Assembly: GCF_003001995.1 (NCBI RefSeq)
Contig: NZ_PVNB01000009.1
Location: 58,652 to 122,651 of the forward strand
DNA: 64,000 nucleotides
Direction: 5' to 3'
From: Orenia metallireducens
GTDB taxonomy: Bacteria > Bacillota > Halanaerobiia > Halobacteroidales > Halobacteroidaceae
A model generated the notes under the pieces. The model did not search any database, was not told the DNA's origin, and saw nothing but the letters and a program-made list of their open reading frames with translations. The translations under genes and the position numbers were made by a program. This document shows, piece by piece, positions 16,695 through 25,842 of this stretch; the stretch's first letter is position 1; the number at the start of each line of letters is the position of its first letter.

Positions 16695-19262
16695 ATGAGA
16701 ATAAAATTTTACAAGAATAGATTTATTTTAATTACTATGTTGATTTTATCAATTTTACTATTTAATCCAGCAAACTCTCAAGCTAATGAAGATGAAGATA
16801 TGAAGAATATATTGATTATCCATTCCTATTATCCTGAGTTTGGTTGGACAGCAAATATCGATAAAGGTATCAGAAGTATCTTAGGTGCTGATGCTGAAAA
16901 TATAAATCTACATACTGAATACTTAGATACCAAACGAATAATTGATAAAGAGCATATAAATAATATCTATAGACTCTTTAAACATAAGTTTAAGGATGCT
17001 AAATTTGATTTAATAATTTCCTCTGATGATGATGCTTTAAAATTTTTATTAGAATATCAAGATGATTTATTTCCTGATACACCAGTAGTATTTTGTGGAA
17101 TAAGTGATTTGAACAATTATTCCTTTGAAGATAGGGAGAACTTCAGTGGGATAGAAGAAGAGTTGGACATGGAAAGCACAATTAAAGCTGCTCTGAAGCT
17201 ACATCCTAAGATCAATAAAATAGTAGCAATTACTGATGGAACTACTACAGGAATAACAAACTTAGAGATGTTAAAGGATGCTATGGCTAATATTCCTGCT
17301 TCTATCAGTTTAGTTAGTTATAAATTATCTTATCTTACTCAAGCAAAGGAGATAGCAAGAAAGATAGATAACAATAGTATTATAATCTGGCTTGCCAGTA
17401 TAAAGTATGAATCAGGAAATCTAATCTCTTTAACAGAGGCTACAGAGCTGATCTCTAAATATACAGCTAGACCCATTTATAGCTTTTGGGATGTGTTTCC
17501 TGGACATGGTGTCTTAGGTGGAAAGATTAGTAGTGGTTATCAGCAAGGAAGAATTTCTGCAGATATAGCATTAAGTATACTAAAAGGGGAAGAATCAGCT
17601 ATTGAAGAGGGAGCTAATAAGTTTATGTTCGATTATTATGAATTAAAGAGGTTTAATATAGATTCTGCTAGATTACCTGAAGGTAGTGTCATTGTGAATA
17701 GACCTTACTCATTCTATAATGAAAATAAAAGAAAGGTTCTAGCAACTTTAGCTTTCATCATCTTTTTAACTATGATTATTTGCTTTCTTTTAATAAATAT
17801 ATTTAGACGACAACTAGCAGAAAAAGAGCTTAAGGAGAGTAGAAATAAATATAGAACTTTATTCCAAGCTACTGGTACTGCTAGCTGTATATTAGAGAAG
17901 GATACAACCATCTCTTTAGTAAATAATAAGATGGAAGAGATTTTGGGTTATTCTAAAGAAGAGATGGAAGGTAAGATGAAACTATTAGAATTAATTATGG
18001 ATCATAAATCTTTAACTAGGATTTTAAACTATCATTGCCAACGTAGGCAGGATGAGGATAATACTCCAGAGAGATATGAGCTTGATATTATAGATAACTA
18101 TGGTATGCAAAGGACTGTGATTATTCAGGCTAAATTGATATCTGGTAGTAAAAAGAGTATAGTTTCACTAATAGATATCACTGAGCGTAAGAAAGCAGAA
18201 GAGAAGATTAAGTATATGAGTTATCATGATAGTTTAACAGGACTTTATAATAGAAAGTTCTATGAAGAAGAACTAAAGAGATTAGATGTAGAGCGGAAAT
18301 TACCTTTAAGTATAATTGTAGGAGATGCCAATGGTTTGAAATTGACTAATGATGTCTTTGGTCATGAAGCTGGAGATGAGTTATTAAAAGAGATAGCTGA
18401 TATTTTAAGAAATGCCACCCGTGAGGAGGATATTATTGCTCGGTGGGGTGGTGATGAGTTTGGTATTATCTTAGCAGAGACTGGAGAAGAAGTTGCTCAA
18501 AGTATAATCAAGCGGATTAAGAAGGGTTGTGAATCCTCCGATTTTGAGCCAATTATTCCTCAGATTGCTTTAGGGTCTGCAACTAAAGTAGTGCAGAAAG
18601 AAGCTATAGAAGAGGTATATAGAAAAGCAGAGAATAGAATGTATGATGATAAAGCTGAAAATAAGAGTAGTGGTAACAGCGCACTATTAAAATCCTTGAC
18701 AGAGAAGTTGGAAAATAACAGTTATGAAACTGTAGGTCATACCTCCAGAATGATAAGTATGAGCAGAAAAATGGGTCAAATGTTAGGCTTTTCAGAGAGG
18801 GATATAGAGAAGTTGGTCAAGTTAGCTAAATATCATGATATTGGCAAATTGGCAATTAGAAAAGAAATACTTAATAAAGAGAGACTATTGGATGAAGAAG
18901 AATGGGAAGAGTTTAAAAAGCATCCAGAGCATGGTTATAATATAGCTAAGAGCTTTCAGGATTTAAGAAGTATTGCTAATGATATACTTTATCATCATGA
19001 AAATTGGGATGGGACAGGTTATCCAGAAGGATTAGAAGAAGAGGATATACCACTTTTATCTAGAGTTGTGCATATAGTTGATGCCTATGATGCATTACTT
19101 AATCGACCCTATAATTCAATTAATAATGATGAAGGATATCAAGGACCTATGTCTAAAGTTGAGGCTATTAAGGAGATAAAAGATAAATCTAAAAGCTTAT
19201 TTGATCCTGAATTAGTTGATGTTTTCTTAAAATTAATAGAAGATAAAGAGGATAATAGTTAG
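16695..19262 (+). CDS. Membrane sensor with PAS, GGDEF and HD-GYP domains
   Basis: An 855-residue membrane protein with both cyclic-di-GMP synthesis and breakdown modules. Order: signal anchor (1-30), an extracytoplasmic ABC-substrate-binding-like sensor (about 37-330), a transmembrane helix (about 345-368), PAS (377-495), GGDEF (500-650) and HD-GYP (675-845). The cyclase motif Gly-Gly-Asp-Glu-Phe is intact at residue 585, with an inhibitory-site Arg-x-x-Asp five residues before it. The phosphodiesterase has His-Asp near 714 and His-His-Glu-x-x-Asp-Gly-x-Gly-Tyr-Pro at 767, so both activities look possible. The sensor resembles PF04392-type binding proteins, suggesting a small-molecule ligand. 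The ribosome binding site (AGGAGGT, 16674-16680) is unusually far, 14 bases, from the ATG, with no better start. Confidence 0.88.
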   Translation: MRIKFYKNRFILITMLILSILLFNPANSQANEDEDMKNILIIHSYYPEFGWTANIDKGIRSILGADAENINLHTEYLDTKRIIDKEHINNIYRLFKHKFKDAKFDLIISSDDDALKFLLEYQDDLFPDTPVVFCGISDLNNYSFEDRENFSGIEEELDMESTIKAALKLHPKINKIVAITDGTTTGITNLEMLKDAMANIPASISLVSYKLSYLTQAKEIARKIDNNSIIIWLASIKYESGNLISLTEATELISKYTARPIYSFWDVFPGHGVLGGKISSGYQQGRISADIALSILKGEESAIEEGANKFMFDYYELKRFNIDSARLPEGSVIVNRPYSFYNENKRKVLATLAFIIFLTMIICFLLINIFRRQLAEKELKESRNKYRTLFQATGTASCILEKDTTISLVNNKMEEILGYSKEEMEGKMKLLELIMDHKSLTRILNYHCQRRQDEDNTPERYELDIIDNYGMQRTVIIQAKLISGSKKSIVSLIDITERKKAEEKIKYMSYHDSLTGLYNRKFYEEELKRLDVERKLPLSIIVGDANGLKLTNDVFGHEAGDELLKEIADILRNATREEDIIARWGGDEFGIILAETGEEVAQSIIKRIKKGCESSDFEPIIPQIALGSATKVVQKEAIEEVYRKAENRMYDDKAENKSSGNSALLKSLTEKLENNSYETVGHTSRMISMSRKMGQMLGFSERDIEKLVKLAKYHDIGKLAIRKEILNKERLLDEEEWEEFKKHPEHGYNIAKSFQDLRSIANDILYHHENWDGTGYPEGLEEEDIPLLSRVVHIVDAYDALLNRPYNSINNDEGYQGPMSKVEAIKEIKDKSKSLFDPELVDVFLKLIEDKEDNS

Positions 19263-19482
19263 CATTAATGCTAGCTATTATTTTATTAAGGAGAAATTTA
19301 TAGAAAAGATTGAAATTTTAATTGCAATCGACCACCCACTAGAAAATTATTTATTAAATATTAATTTTTAGCAGGATATTATTGGTTATTATAGAATGTT
19401 AATCTTTAAGAGAATATGTATTATAGAGTTGATTTTAATATAATGGTTAGATTTATATTAGGTGTATTGGTGGTGGATTGAG

Positions 19483-21918
19483 ATGAAATTAAAAAGAGCA
19501 AGTCTGAGTGAATCCCAAAGATCTAATAGCAAGGAGAAGCTATTAGAAGAGTTTTCAAAAGAGCAAGAGATATTAAAGGCCGTCTTAGACTCTACAGCTG
19601 ATGGTATCTTGGTTACCGATAATAATGAAAACGTTATCTATTACAATAAGCTTTTTTTAAAAATATGGGATATTTCTAGTTCATTAGTGGAAAGAACAGT
19701 TGGTAAGGAGCTTACTAATATAGTCAGTGATAAGTTAGAATCTCCTGATGAGTTTATAGCTGATTTAGAGAAAATAGCAGAAAAAAAGGAAGAAAATTTA
19801 GATTTTATCGAATTCAAAGATGGAAAAGTCTTAGAGAGATTCTTTAGACCTCTTATAATAAAGGATGAAATTTGTGGAAGAGTATGGAGTTTTAGAGATA
19901 TAACAGAAGCTAAAAAGATAAGAGAAGAATTAGAGATTAAAGAGCAGGTAATAGATAACTCATTAAATGGAATTATATACACAGATATTGAAGGCGAGGT
20001 GATTTATGCTAATGATAGCTTTTTAAAGATGTGGGGCTATGATGAGTTAAATCAGATTTTTGGTCAGGATATCTTTGAATTAGGAATTTTGAATAATCAG
20101 GAAACTATTATAGAAAAGCTTGACTCTATCTATAATAAAGGTTATTGGATGGGTGAAACTACAGCTTGGCGCAGAGACGGTGAAGAGTTTGAGGCATTGT
20201 TATTTGCTAACGCAATTAAGGATAATCTAAACAATATAATCGGTTGTTCAGTTTCAGTAATAGATATTTCAGAGATGAAGAATGCCCAAAGGGAATTAAA
20301 AAAGAGTCAAGAAAAATATCAAAAGCTAATAGAGTTATTACCAGAGGGTATATCTATTTCTGACAAGAAAAAGTTTCTATTTGTTAATAAGGCTTGGTTG
20401 AATTTGTCAGGTTTTGAGAATGTCAAAGATGTGATAGGCAAAGATTTATCTGATTTTTCTAGTATTTTTCCAAAAAATCATGAAATAATAAAAAAGAGAC
20501 AGAAAGCTGTTATAGAAGAAGGAAAGGTGGTACCTTTTTTAGAGCATAAGATGATTAGAAAATCTGATAATAAGGTATTGAATGTAGAGGTTGCAGGAAT
20601 TCCTATCCTTTATGACAATAAGATAGCGATGATGTCTGTTCTTAGAGATATATCTGAAAGAAAGAAGTTTGAGAAGGAATTGAAGAAGAGCAAAGAGCTA
20701 TATCAACTGTTAATGAAATTATTACCAGATGCAGTTTTGGTATATAAAAAGGAGAAATTAATTTTTGTTAATGAAAAGGTTTTAGAGCTAACTGATTATG
20801 GTAATGTTGAAGATGTTATAGGAACTAAATTTGGTGATTTAATCAATATTCATCCTGATGACCAAAACTTTGTTCAAAAAAAAGAAAAAAAGTTCCTAGC
20901 TAAAGAGAATGGTATAGGTTTTATAGAATATAGGTATGTCCGTAATGATGGAAGTATAATTGATATAGAAGTTGGTGCAGTATCCTTTAGACATGATGGT
21001 GAAAGGTATATTATTACTCTTGCTAGAGATATTAGAGAGAGGAAGAAGACCGAAAGGTATAAACAGACTATTATAGAGAAGCAGATGAAATTAAAAAAAA
21101 TTGAAGAACATAACAAATTAAAGACAAACTTTTTTGCAAATATATCCCATGAGTTAAAGACTCCATTAAATATTATACTCTGTGCATTACAATTATTAGA
21201 TGGAGTATATGATCAGCAAAATTTAATTGATGCTGACTCAACTCTAAAATATAGAAGAATGATGAAACAGAACTGTTATAGATTGTTGAGGATATTAAAT
21301 AACTTAATAGATATAACAAAGTTAGATGCAGAGTTTTTAAAGATGAGCTTTGCTAATTATAATATTATAAATGTTGTTGAAGAGATGACTTTATCAGTAG
21401 CTCAATATGCTAAGACTAAAGATATTGACTTGATTTTTGATACTGAAGTTGAAGAGAAGATAATTGCTTGTGATTTGGATAAGATGGAAAGGGTTCTGCT
21501 AAACCTCCTCTCCAATGCAATCAAATTTACTGATGCTGGTGGATTTATATATGTTAATATCTATGATAGAGTAGACCATATACTTATCTCTATTAAGGAT
21601 ACAGGAATAGGTATTCCTGAAGATAAGCTAGATGAAATTTTCATGCGGTTTAAGCAGGTAGATGAATCTTTGAGTAGAAATCAAGAAGGAAGTGGGATTG
21701 GACTATCTTTGGTTAAGGAGTTGGTAGAGAGGCATCAAGGTAGTATATCTGTAAAGAGTGAATATGGAAGAGGGGCAGAATTTATCATAAAGTTACCAGT
21801 TAGGTTAATCAAAGAGCATGATAGTTCATTAAAAAAGGATAGTCATAGTTTAAAACCCAGTATCGTTGAGCGGATAAATATTGAGTTTTCTGATATATAT
21901 TCTATTGATTTGAATTGA
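19483..21918 (+). CDS. Cytosolic sensor histidine kinase with four PAS domains
   Basis: An 811-residue histidine kinase with no transmembrane segment. Four tandem PAS domains occupy about 25-515; each block ends in an Asp-Ile-[ST]-Glu/Arg-x-Lys-like linker. The HisKA phospho-acceptor His556 lies in Ser-His-Glu-Leu-Lys-Thr-Pro. The ATPase N-box (Asn-Leu-Leu-Ser-Asn-Ala) is near 674, the G1 box Asp-Thr-Gly-Ile-Gly-Ile near 705 and the G2 box Gly-Ser-Gly-Ile-Gly-Leu near 736. No response regulator is adjacent, so it is an orphan kinase here; its signal may be intracellular (redox or ligand). The frame opens at GTG 19462, but ATG 19483 is preferred because GGTGGTGG lies just upstream of it. It may form a signalling pair with the preceding GGDEF/HD-GYP gene. 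Confidence 0.88.
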   Translation: MKLKRASLSESQRSNSKEKLLEEFSKEQEILKAVLDSTADGILVTDNNENVIYYNKLFLKIWDISSSLVERTVGKELTNIVSDKLESPDEFIADLEKIAEKKEENLDFIEFKDGKVLERFFRPLIIKDEICGRVWSFRDITEAKKIREELEIKEQVIDNSLNGIIYTDIEGEVIYANDSFLKMWGYDELNQIFGQDIFELGILNNQETIIEKLDSIYNKGYWMGETTAWRRDGEEFEALLFANAIKDNLNNIIGCSVSVIDISEMKNAQRELKKSQEKYQKLIELLPEGISISDKKKFLFVNKAWLNLSGFENVKDVIGKDLSDFSSIFPKNHEIIKKRQKAVIEEGKVVPFLEHKMIRKSDNKVLNVEVAGIPILYDNKIAMMSVLRDISERKKFEKELKKSKELYQLLMKLLPDAVLVYKKEKLIFVNEKVLELTDYGNVEDVIGTKFGDLINIHPDDQNFVQKKEKKFLAKENGIGFIEYRYVRNDGSIIDIEVGAVSFRHDGERYIITLARDIRERKKTERYKQTIIEKQMKLKKIEEHNKLKTNFFANISHELKTPLNIILCALQLLDGVYDQQNLIDADSTLKYRRMMKQNCYRLLRILNNLIDITKLDAEFLKMSFANYNIINVVEEMTLSVAQYAKTKDIDLIFDTEVEEKIIACDLDKMERVLLNLLSNAIKFTDAGGFIYVNIYDRVDHILISIKDTGIGIPEDKLDEIFMRFKQVDESLSRNQEGSGIGLSLVKELVERHQGSISVKSEYGRGAEFIIKLPVRLIKEHDSSLKKDSHSLKPSIVERINIEFSDIYSIDLN

Positions 21919-21979
21919 AGAGCATTTATTAATTATTATTAGAACTGCATTATAATCTAGTTTGAGATATAATCACATT

Positions 21980-22007
21980 AAAAAAGCTAGGATATCCTAG
22001 CTTTTTT
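21980..22007. terminator. Bidirectional terminator between the kinase gene and sor
   Basis: A perfect 28-base palindrome with A6 at its left end and T6 at its right end (inner arm GCTAGGAT). It serves the plus-strand kinase gene and the minus-strand superoxide reductase gene, which converge here. Confidence 0.92.
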
Positions 22008-22010
22008 AAC

Positions 22011-22358
22011 TTATTCTACAGTGATCTCTTTATTTCCCTGCCATTGACCATGTAAATTACATAGTTCATAACCTCTAATAGTACAAGACTCCTTTAGTTT
22101 TACCTTAAAAGTAACCTCTGGTTTCATTTCAGGTGTAAAGTTTGCTCTCCCTAGATGATAATAGTTAGCATAAAGATCAACATATTGGATAAAATGACCT
22201 GGCTCTACTGGATGGTCTATTTCTCCCATCTTGATAGTAATATCGAAGTATTCATCCTTCTTTACCTTATCAGGTGCTTGGATTACTGGTATATGCTTTT
22301 TCTCTAACTCAGTTTTGTTATTTGGATCATCGGCTTGTTTGACTTCATAATATTGCAT
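22011..22358 (-). CDS. sor: Superoxide reductase, class II (neelaredoxin-type)
   Basis: A 115-residue single-domain superoxide reductase that reduces superoxide to hydrogen peroxide without making oxygen. The mononuclear iron ligands are visible: His22 (Lys-His-Ile-Pro-Val), His49, His55, Cys100 and His103 (Cys-Asn-Leu-His-Gly). It lacks the N-terminal Cys4 desulforedoxin domain found in the second superoxide reductase of this window (29824). Rubredoxin is the usual electron donor in this family. AAGGAGGAG precedes the start. It is divergent from the encapsulated ferritin/encapsulin operon, with 360 bases between, suggesting joint oxidative-stress or iron control. Confidence 0.92.
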   Translation of the reverse strand: MQYYEVKQADDPNNKTELEKKHIPVIQAPDKVKKDEYFDITIKMGEIDHPVEPGHFIQYVDLYANYYHLGRANFTPEMKPEVTFKVKLKESCTIRGYELCNLHGQWQGNKEITVE

Positions 22359-22529
22359 TATTATCTCCTCCTTTAATTAAACTATATTTACCATAATCCC
22401 CATCTCCTTTGTGTGATTAATAGATGGTGAATGTATTATTAACAACACTTATCTATTATAATAACCAGAAGAATAGTTTTTATTTAAGTTATTTATGAAT
22501 TATATATTAACTAAGTTAATATATATATG

Positions 22530-22559
22530 ATGGAGCAGATCAATATTGATCTGCTCCAT
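22530..22559. repeat. Perfect 30-base palindrome between sor and the encapsulin operon
   Basis: The arm ATGGAGCAGATCAAT is repeated exactly in reverse complement with no loop. It has no T run and is not next to a stop codon, so it does not look like an ordinary terminator. It could be a large operator or a cruciform or RNA stem. Confidence 0.7.
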
Positions 22560-22568
22560 TAGTTAGGT

Positions 22569-22603
22569 GGGTAGATGGTTAGGCTTTTTCTAACTACCTA
22601 CCC
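22569..22603. repeat. Second strong stem-loop in the sor-encapsulin intergenic region
   Basis: A 14-base arm starting GGGTAG (22569-22582) pairs with CTAACTACCTACCC (22590-22603) at 13 of 14 positions including one G-U, around a T-rich loop. It lies immediately after the 30-base palindrome and upstream of the encapsulin promoter. Confidence 0.65.
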
Positions 22604-22645
22604 TCAAATTATCCAACCACCTATATTTAGGGATATTGTTTTTTC

Positions 22646-22682
22646 TTGACAAAAAAAGCTTATTCTATTATAATAATAATAA
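22646..22682 (+). promoter_or_regulatory. Consensus promoter of the encapsulin operon with a PerR-like box
   Basis: TTGACA (22646-22651), a 17-base spacer and TATAAT (22669-22674) form a perfect sigma-A promoter. TTATAATAATAATAA (22668-22682) overlaps the -10 element and differs from the PerR consensus TTATAATNATTATAA at one specified position. Control by a Fur/PerR-family repressor would fit an iron-storage operon, but the AT-rich context weakens the box call. Confidence 0.7.
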
Positions 22683-22718
22683 GAATGATTACTATTATTT
22701 CTAGAGGAGGCGAAGAAT

Positions 22719-23078
22719 ATGGCAAGTGAAGGATTTCATGAAGATAACTTACCTCAGGAAGCAAAAGAGTATCATCGAATGATTCAAAGTGTAATTGAAG
22801 AGATGGAGGCTGTAGATTGGTATAATCAGCGTGCAGCTGTTACACAAGATCCACAGTTAAAGGCGATAGTAGAACATAATCGTGATGAAGAGATAGAACA
22901 TGCATGTATGGGATTAGAATGGCTAAGGCGTAATTATCCTAAGTGGGATGAGTTCTTAAGAGAGTTCTTGTTTACAGAAGGTGATATTACCGCTTTAGAA
23001 GAGGGTGAAGAAGAAGAGTCTGATGATGATTTGGATAGCTCTAATGATGAATCTCTTGGTATACATAATTTAAGATAA
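22719..23078 (+). CDS. encFtn: Encapsulated ferritin (EncFtn) cargo protein
   Basis: A 119-residue encapsulated ferritin-like protein. This family forms a ring-like decamer that oxidises Fe(II) and feeds iron oxide into an encapsulin shell, since the protein cannot store iron alone. Two helices carry the ferroxidase residues: Glu in Glu-Glu-Met-Glu-Ala-Val-Asp-Trp-Tyr (27-35) and Glu58/His61 in Asn-Arg-Asp-Glu-Glu-Ile-Glu-His. An acidic linker (about 94-109) follows. The C-terminus, Ser-Leu-Gly-Ile-His-Asn-Leu-Arg, is a typical encapsulin-targeting peptide (Leu-Gly-Ile-x-x-Leu). The shell gene follows 21 bases later. The ribosome binding site is GAGGAGG. Confidence 0.95.
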   Translation: MASEGFHEDNLPQEAKEYHRMIQSVIEEMEAVDWYNQRAAVTQDPQLKAIVEHNRDEEIEHACMGLEWLRRNYPKWDEFLREFLFTEGDITALEEGEEEESDDDLDSSNDESLGIHNLR

Positions 23079-23099
23079 TCTTAAAAAGGAGGAGATACT

Positions 23100-23894
23100 A
23101 TGAGTAATTTAAAGCGTTCATTAGCTCCAATTACTGAAGAAGCTTGGAATTTTATAGATCAGGAAGCAAAAGAAAGGTTACAGGTAAAGTTAAAGGGTCG
23201 TAAATTTGTTGATTTTGTAGGACCTAAGGGAATTGAATTTGCTGCTGTTAATACAGGAAGAAGGGTGGCTTTAGATAATGATGCCAAAGAAGGTGTATCA
23301 TATTCTAAACGCCATGTCTTACCTTTAATTGAGTTAGAGGTTCCTTTTACAATGAAGATAGATGAAATAGAATCTCTAGTGAGAGGTGCTGAGGATGTTG
23401 ACACTGATTCTTTAGCAGAAGCTGTGAAGAAGCTGTCCCAAGCAGAGAACAATGCAATCTTTTATGGGTTGGCAGAAGGAGAAATTGCTGGTATTTTAGA
23501 TAAATCTCCTTATGATTTGATTAATATTGGAGAAGAAGGTCTGGTTTCAGCAGTAGCTGAGGGAGTCCAAAACTTGATTAAAGAGGATGTAGAGGGTCCT
23601 TATGCTTTATTATTAGGTCCAGAGCTATATTCCTTATTATATAAATTAGATGATAAAGGTTATCCTATTAAGAAGAGATTAGAAGAAGTTTTAGGTGGAG
23701 AAGTTGTTCCAGTTCCTGAACTTGCTAATAAAGGATTATTGATTTCTAAGCGAGGGGAAGACTTTAAATTAATTGTTGGTCAAGACATCTCTATTGGTTT
23801 TAAAGAGCAAAAGGGTGATGAGATAGAGTTTTTCTTGACTGAATCCTTTACTTTTAGAGTCGATGCTCCAGAAGCTGCTATTGTTTTAGAATAA
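23100..23894 (+). CDS. enc: Encapsulin shell protein
   Basis: The 264-residue product is a family 1 encapsulin with the HK97 phage-capsid fold. It has the usual size for 60-subunit (T=1) shells about 24 nm across. Family marks include the N-terminal Leu-Lys-Arg-Ser-Leu-Ala-Pro-Ile-Thr, which helps bind cargo peptides, the Gly-Pro-Lys-Gly segment, and the C-terminal Ser-Phe-Thr-Phe-Arg-Val end. It is co-transcribed with the ferritin cargo gene, so the compartment should be an iron store that keeps Fe(II)/peroxide chemistry away from the anaerobic cytosol. A strong ribosome binding site (AAAGGAGGAG) and a terminator bound the gene. Confidence 0.95.
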   Translation: MSNLKRSLAPITEEAWNFIDQEAKERLQVKLKGRKFVDFVGPKGIEFAAVNTGRRVALDNDAKEGVSYSKRHVLPLIELEVPFTMKIDEIESLVRGAEDVDTDSLAEAVKKLSQAENNAIFYGLAEGEIAGILDKSPYDLINIGEEGLVSAVAEGVQNLIKEDVEGPYALLLGPELYSLLYKLDDKGYPIKKRLEEVLGGEVVPVPELANKGLLISKRGEDFKLIVGQDISIGFKEQKGDEIEFFLTESFTFRVDAPEAAIVLE

Positions 23895-23909
23895 ATTTTC
23901 TATACTTAG

Positions 23910-23944
23910 CAATTCACATTTAAATAATGTGGATTGCTTTTTTA
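23910..23944 (+). terminator. Terminator of the encapsulin operon
   Basis: GCAAT-T-CACAT (23910-23920) pairs with ATGTG-G-ATTGC (23928-23938), then TTTTTT. Confidence 0.88.
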
Positions 23945-24120
23945 TTACATTTTAATATCTTGGTATAAAGAATTTAGCCTTTTATAATACTAAGGTATAT
24001 AATAGACCTATAATTGATGTTATAGCAACGATAATAGTTCCTTATATTATGTTATATTTTTTAGAATAATGAGTAAAATAACAGAGATATTGCTATTATT
24101 AACTACAAGGGGGGAAGCAA

Positions 24121-25842
24121 ATGGATTTTAATTTAGTTATTGCTGGAGAAGCAGGGCAAGGATTGAATACATTAAACTTTGTATTAAGTAAGATTTTATT
24201 TAAGAGTGGATTCCATGTTTATTCAACTAAGGACTATGAATCCCGTGTCCGTGGTGGGCATAACTTTATGAAAATCAGGTTTGGAGATACTAAGATAACT
24301 GCTCCTAAAGATGAACAGGATATACTATTAGCTCTAAATAAAGCTGCTGTAGAGATTCACCAAGACTTTGTTAAAGAGGATGGGATTATGATCTATAATG
24401 GTGAATCCTATGAGGGAGAGCTAAGAGAGGAGAATCAGGATAAAGAGATATTCTCTTTAGAAGCAGCTTTAATAGCTGATGATATAGGAAATGGTAGAGT
24501 AGCAAACACAGTTTTTGTAGGAGTATTACTTAAATTATTAGGACTAGATTTAAAGGTTGCCGAAGAGGTATTAGGTGAATACTTTAGACGTGCTGAAGAT
24601 ATTAAAGGAATGAATATAGATGCATTGCGTAAAGGATATGAGAAAGCAGAGGTAGCTAAAAGAAGATTTGAAATGCCTGAGGTTACTCCTAGAGATAATC
24701 AAATCCTAATCAATGGAAATCAAGCTATTGGGATGGGAGCAGCGGTGGCAGGAGTACAATTTTATTCTGCCTATCCAATGACTCCAGCCACAGGAGTAAT
24801 GAACTATTTAGCTAAAAGGCAGAATGATTTGGGAATAGTAGTAGAGCAGGCAGAGGATGAGATTGCTGCAATTATGATGGCCTTAGGTGGTTCCTATAGT
24901 GGAATTCGTTCAATGACAGGAAGCTCTGGTGGAGGTTTCTCCTTGATGGTAGAGGCTTTAGGCTTTGCAGGGATAGCGGAAATACCTCTGACTATTGTTA
25001 ATGTACAACGCCCTGGACCAGCTACTGGATTGCCAACTAGAACAGAGCAAGCTGATTTACTATTTGCTATCAATGCCTCACAGGGAGATTTTCCGTTGAT
25101 GGTGATTGGTGTTAAGGATGCTGAAGATGCTTTTTACCAAACTTATCGGGCAGTAAATTTAGCTGAAAAGTATCAAATGCCAGTTATTATCTTAAGTGAT
25201 CAGTTTTTAGCAGACACTGAGATTAATTTAGAAGCCTTTGAGCTAGATACCTTACAAAGGTACAATGGGTTTATCAGTGATGAACAAGCAGAAGGTATTA
25301 GTGATTACAAGCGCTATGAGTTTACTGAAGATGGTATTTCTCCACTTGCCTATCCAGGGCAGATGACTGAGAGTGTAGTCTTGATAGATAGTGATGAGCA
25401 TGATGAGCATGGACATATCATTGAAGATGCTGAAACCAGAGTAGCTATGGTAGATAAGAGGCATGATAAGATAGAGAAGCTGATTTTAGAGGATTTAGAA
25501 GAACCAGAATATATTGGACCAGAAGAAACAGACTATCTATTGATTGGATGGGGTTCTACTTATGGACCATTACAGGAGGCTAGAGAGTTACTAGAAGAGG
25601 ATGGATATAATGTAGGGTTATTGACCTTCAGTGATGTCTGGCCACTACCCATTGAAGAATTAGAGGATAGAATCGATAATACAGTATCGATTATGGTTGA
25701 GAATAATGCTACTGCTCAATTCTCCCGTTTAATCAGTAGTGAGACTGGAATTATGGTAAATCATGAGATTGTTAAATATGATGGACGACCATATACAGCT
25801 GAAGAGATTTATGATGCCATTAAGGAAGAGGTGATTGACTAA
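24121..25842 (+). CDS. korA: 2-oxoacid:ferredoxin oxidoreductase, fused gamma-alpha subunit
   Basis: At 573 residues this is the fused gamma-alpha subunit of a 2-oxoacid:acceptor oxidoreductase, probably 2-oxoglutarate type. It converts 2-oxoacid plus CoA to acyl-CoA, CO2 and reduced ferredoxin. Residues 1-180 are the gamma domain (opening Gly-Glu-Ala-Gly-Gln-Gly). Residues about 195-460 are the pyrimidine-binding alpha domain, with Gly-Asn-Gln-Ala-Ile-Gly-Met-Gly-Ala, Tyr-Pro-Met-Thr-Pro-Ala-Thr and Arg-Pro-Gly-Pro-Ala-Thr-Gly-Leu-Pro-Thr. The last 110 residues are the transketolase C-terminal-like domain. The gene overlaps korB by one base. No ferredoxin-like delta subunit is adjacent. Substrate choice (2-oxoglutarate, pyruvate or other) is not certain from sequence. 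Confidence 0.9.
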   Translation: MDFNLVIAGEAGQGLNTLNFVLSKILFKSGFHVYSTKDYESRVRGGHNFMKIRFGDTKITAPKDEQDILLALNKAAVEIHQDFVKEDGIMIYNGESYEGELREENQDKEIFSLEAALIADDIGNGRVANTVFVGVLLKLLGLDLKVAEEVLGEYFRRAEDIKGMNIDALRKGYEKAEVAKRRFEMPEVTPRDNQILINGNQAIGMGAAVAGVQFYSAYPMTPATGVMNYLAKRQNDLGIVVEQAEDEIAAIMMALGGSYSGIRSMTGSSGGGFSLMVEALGFAGIAEIPLTIVNVQRPGPATGLPTRTEQADLLFAINASQGDFPLMVIGVKDAEDAFYQTYRAVNLAEKYQMPVIILSDQFLADTEINLEAFELDTLQRYNGFISDEQAEGISDYKRYEFTEDGISPLAYPGQMTESVVLIDSDEHDEHGHIIEDAETRVAMVDKRHDKIEKLILEDLEEPEYIGPEETDYLLIGWGSTYGPLQEARELLEEDGYNVGLLTFSDVWPLPIEELEDRIDNTVSIMVENNATAQFSRLISSETGIMVNHEIVKYDGRPYTAEEIYDAIKEEVID

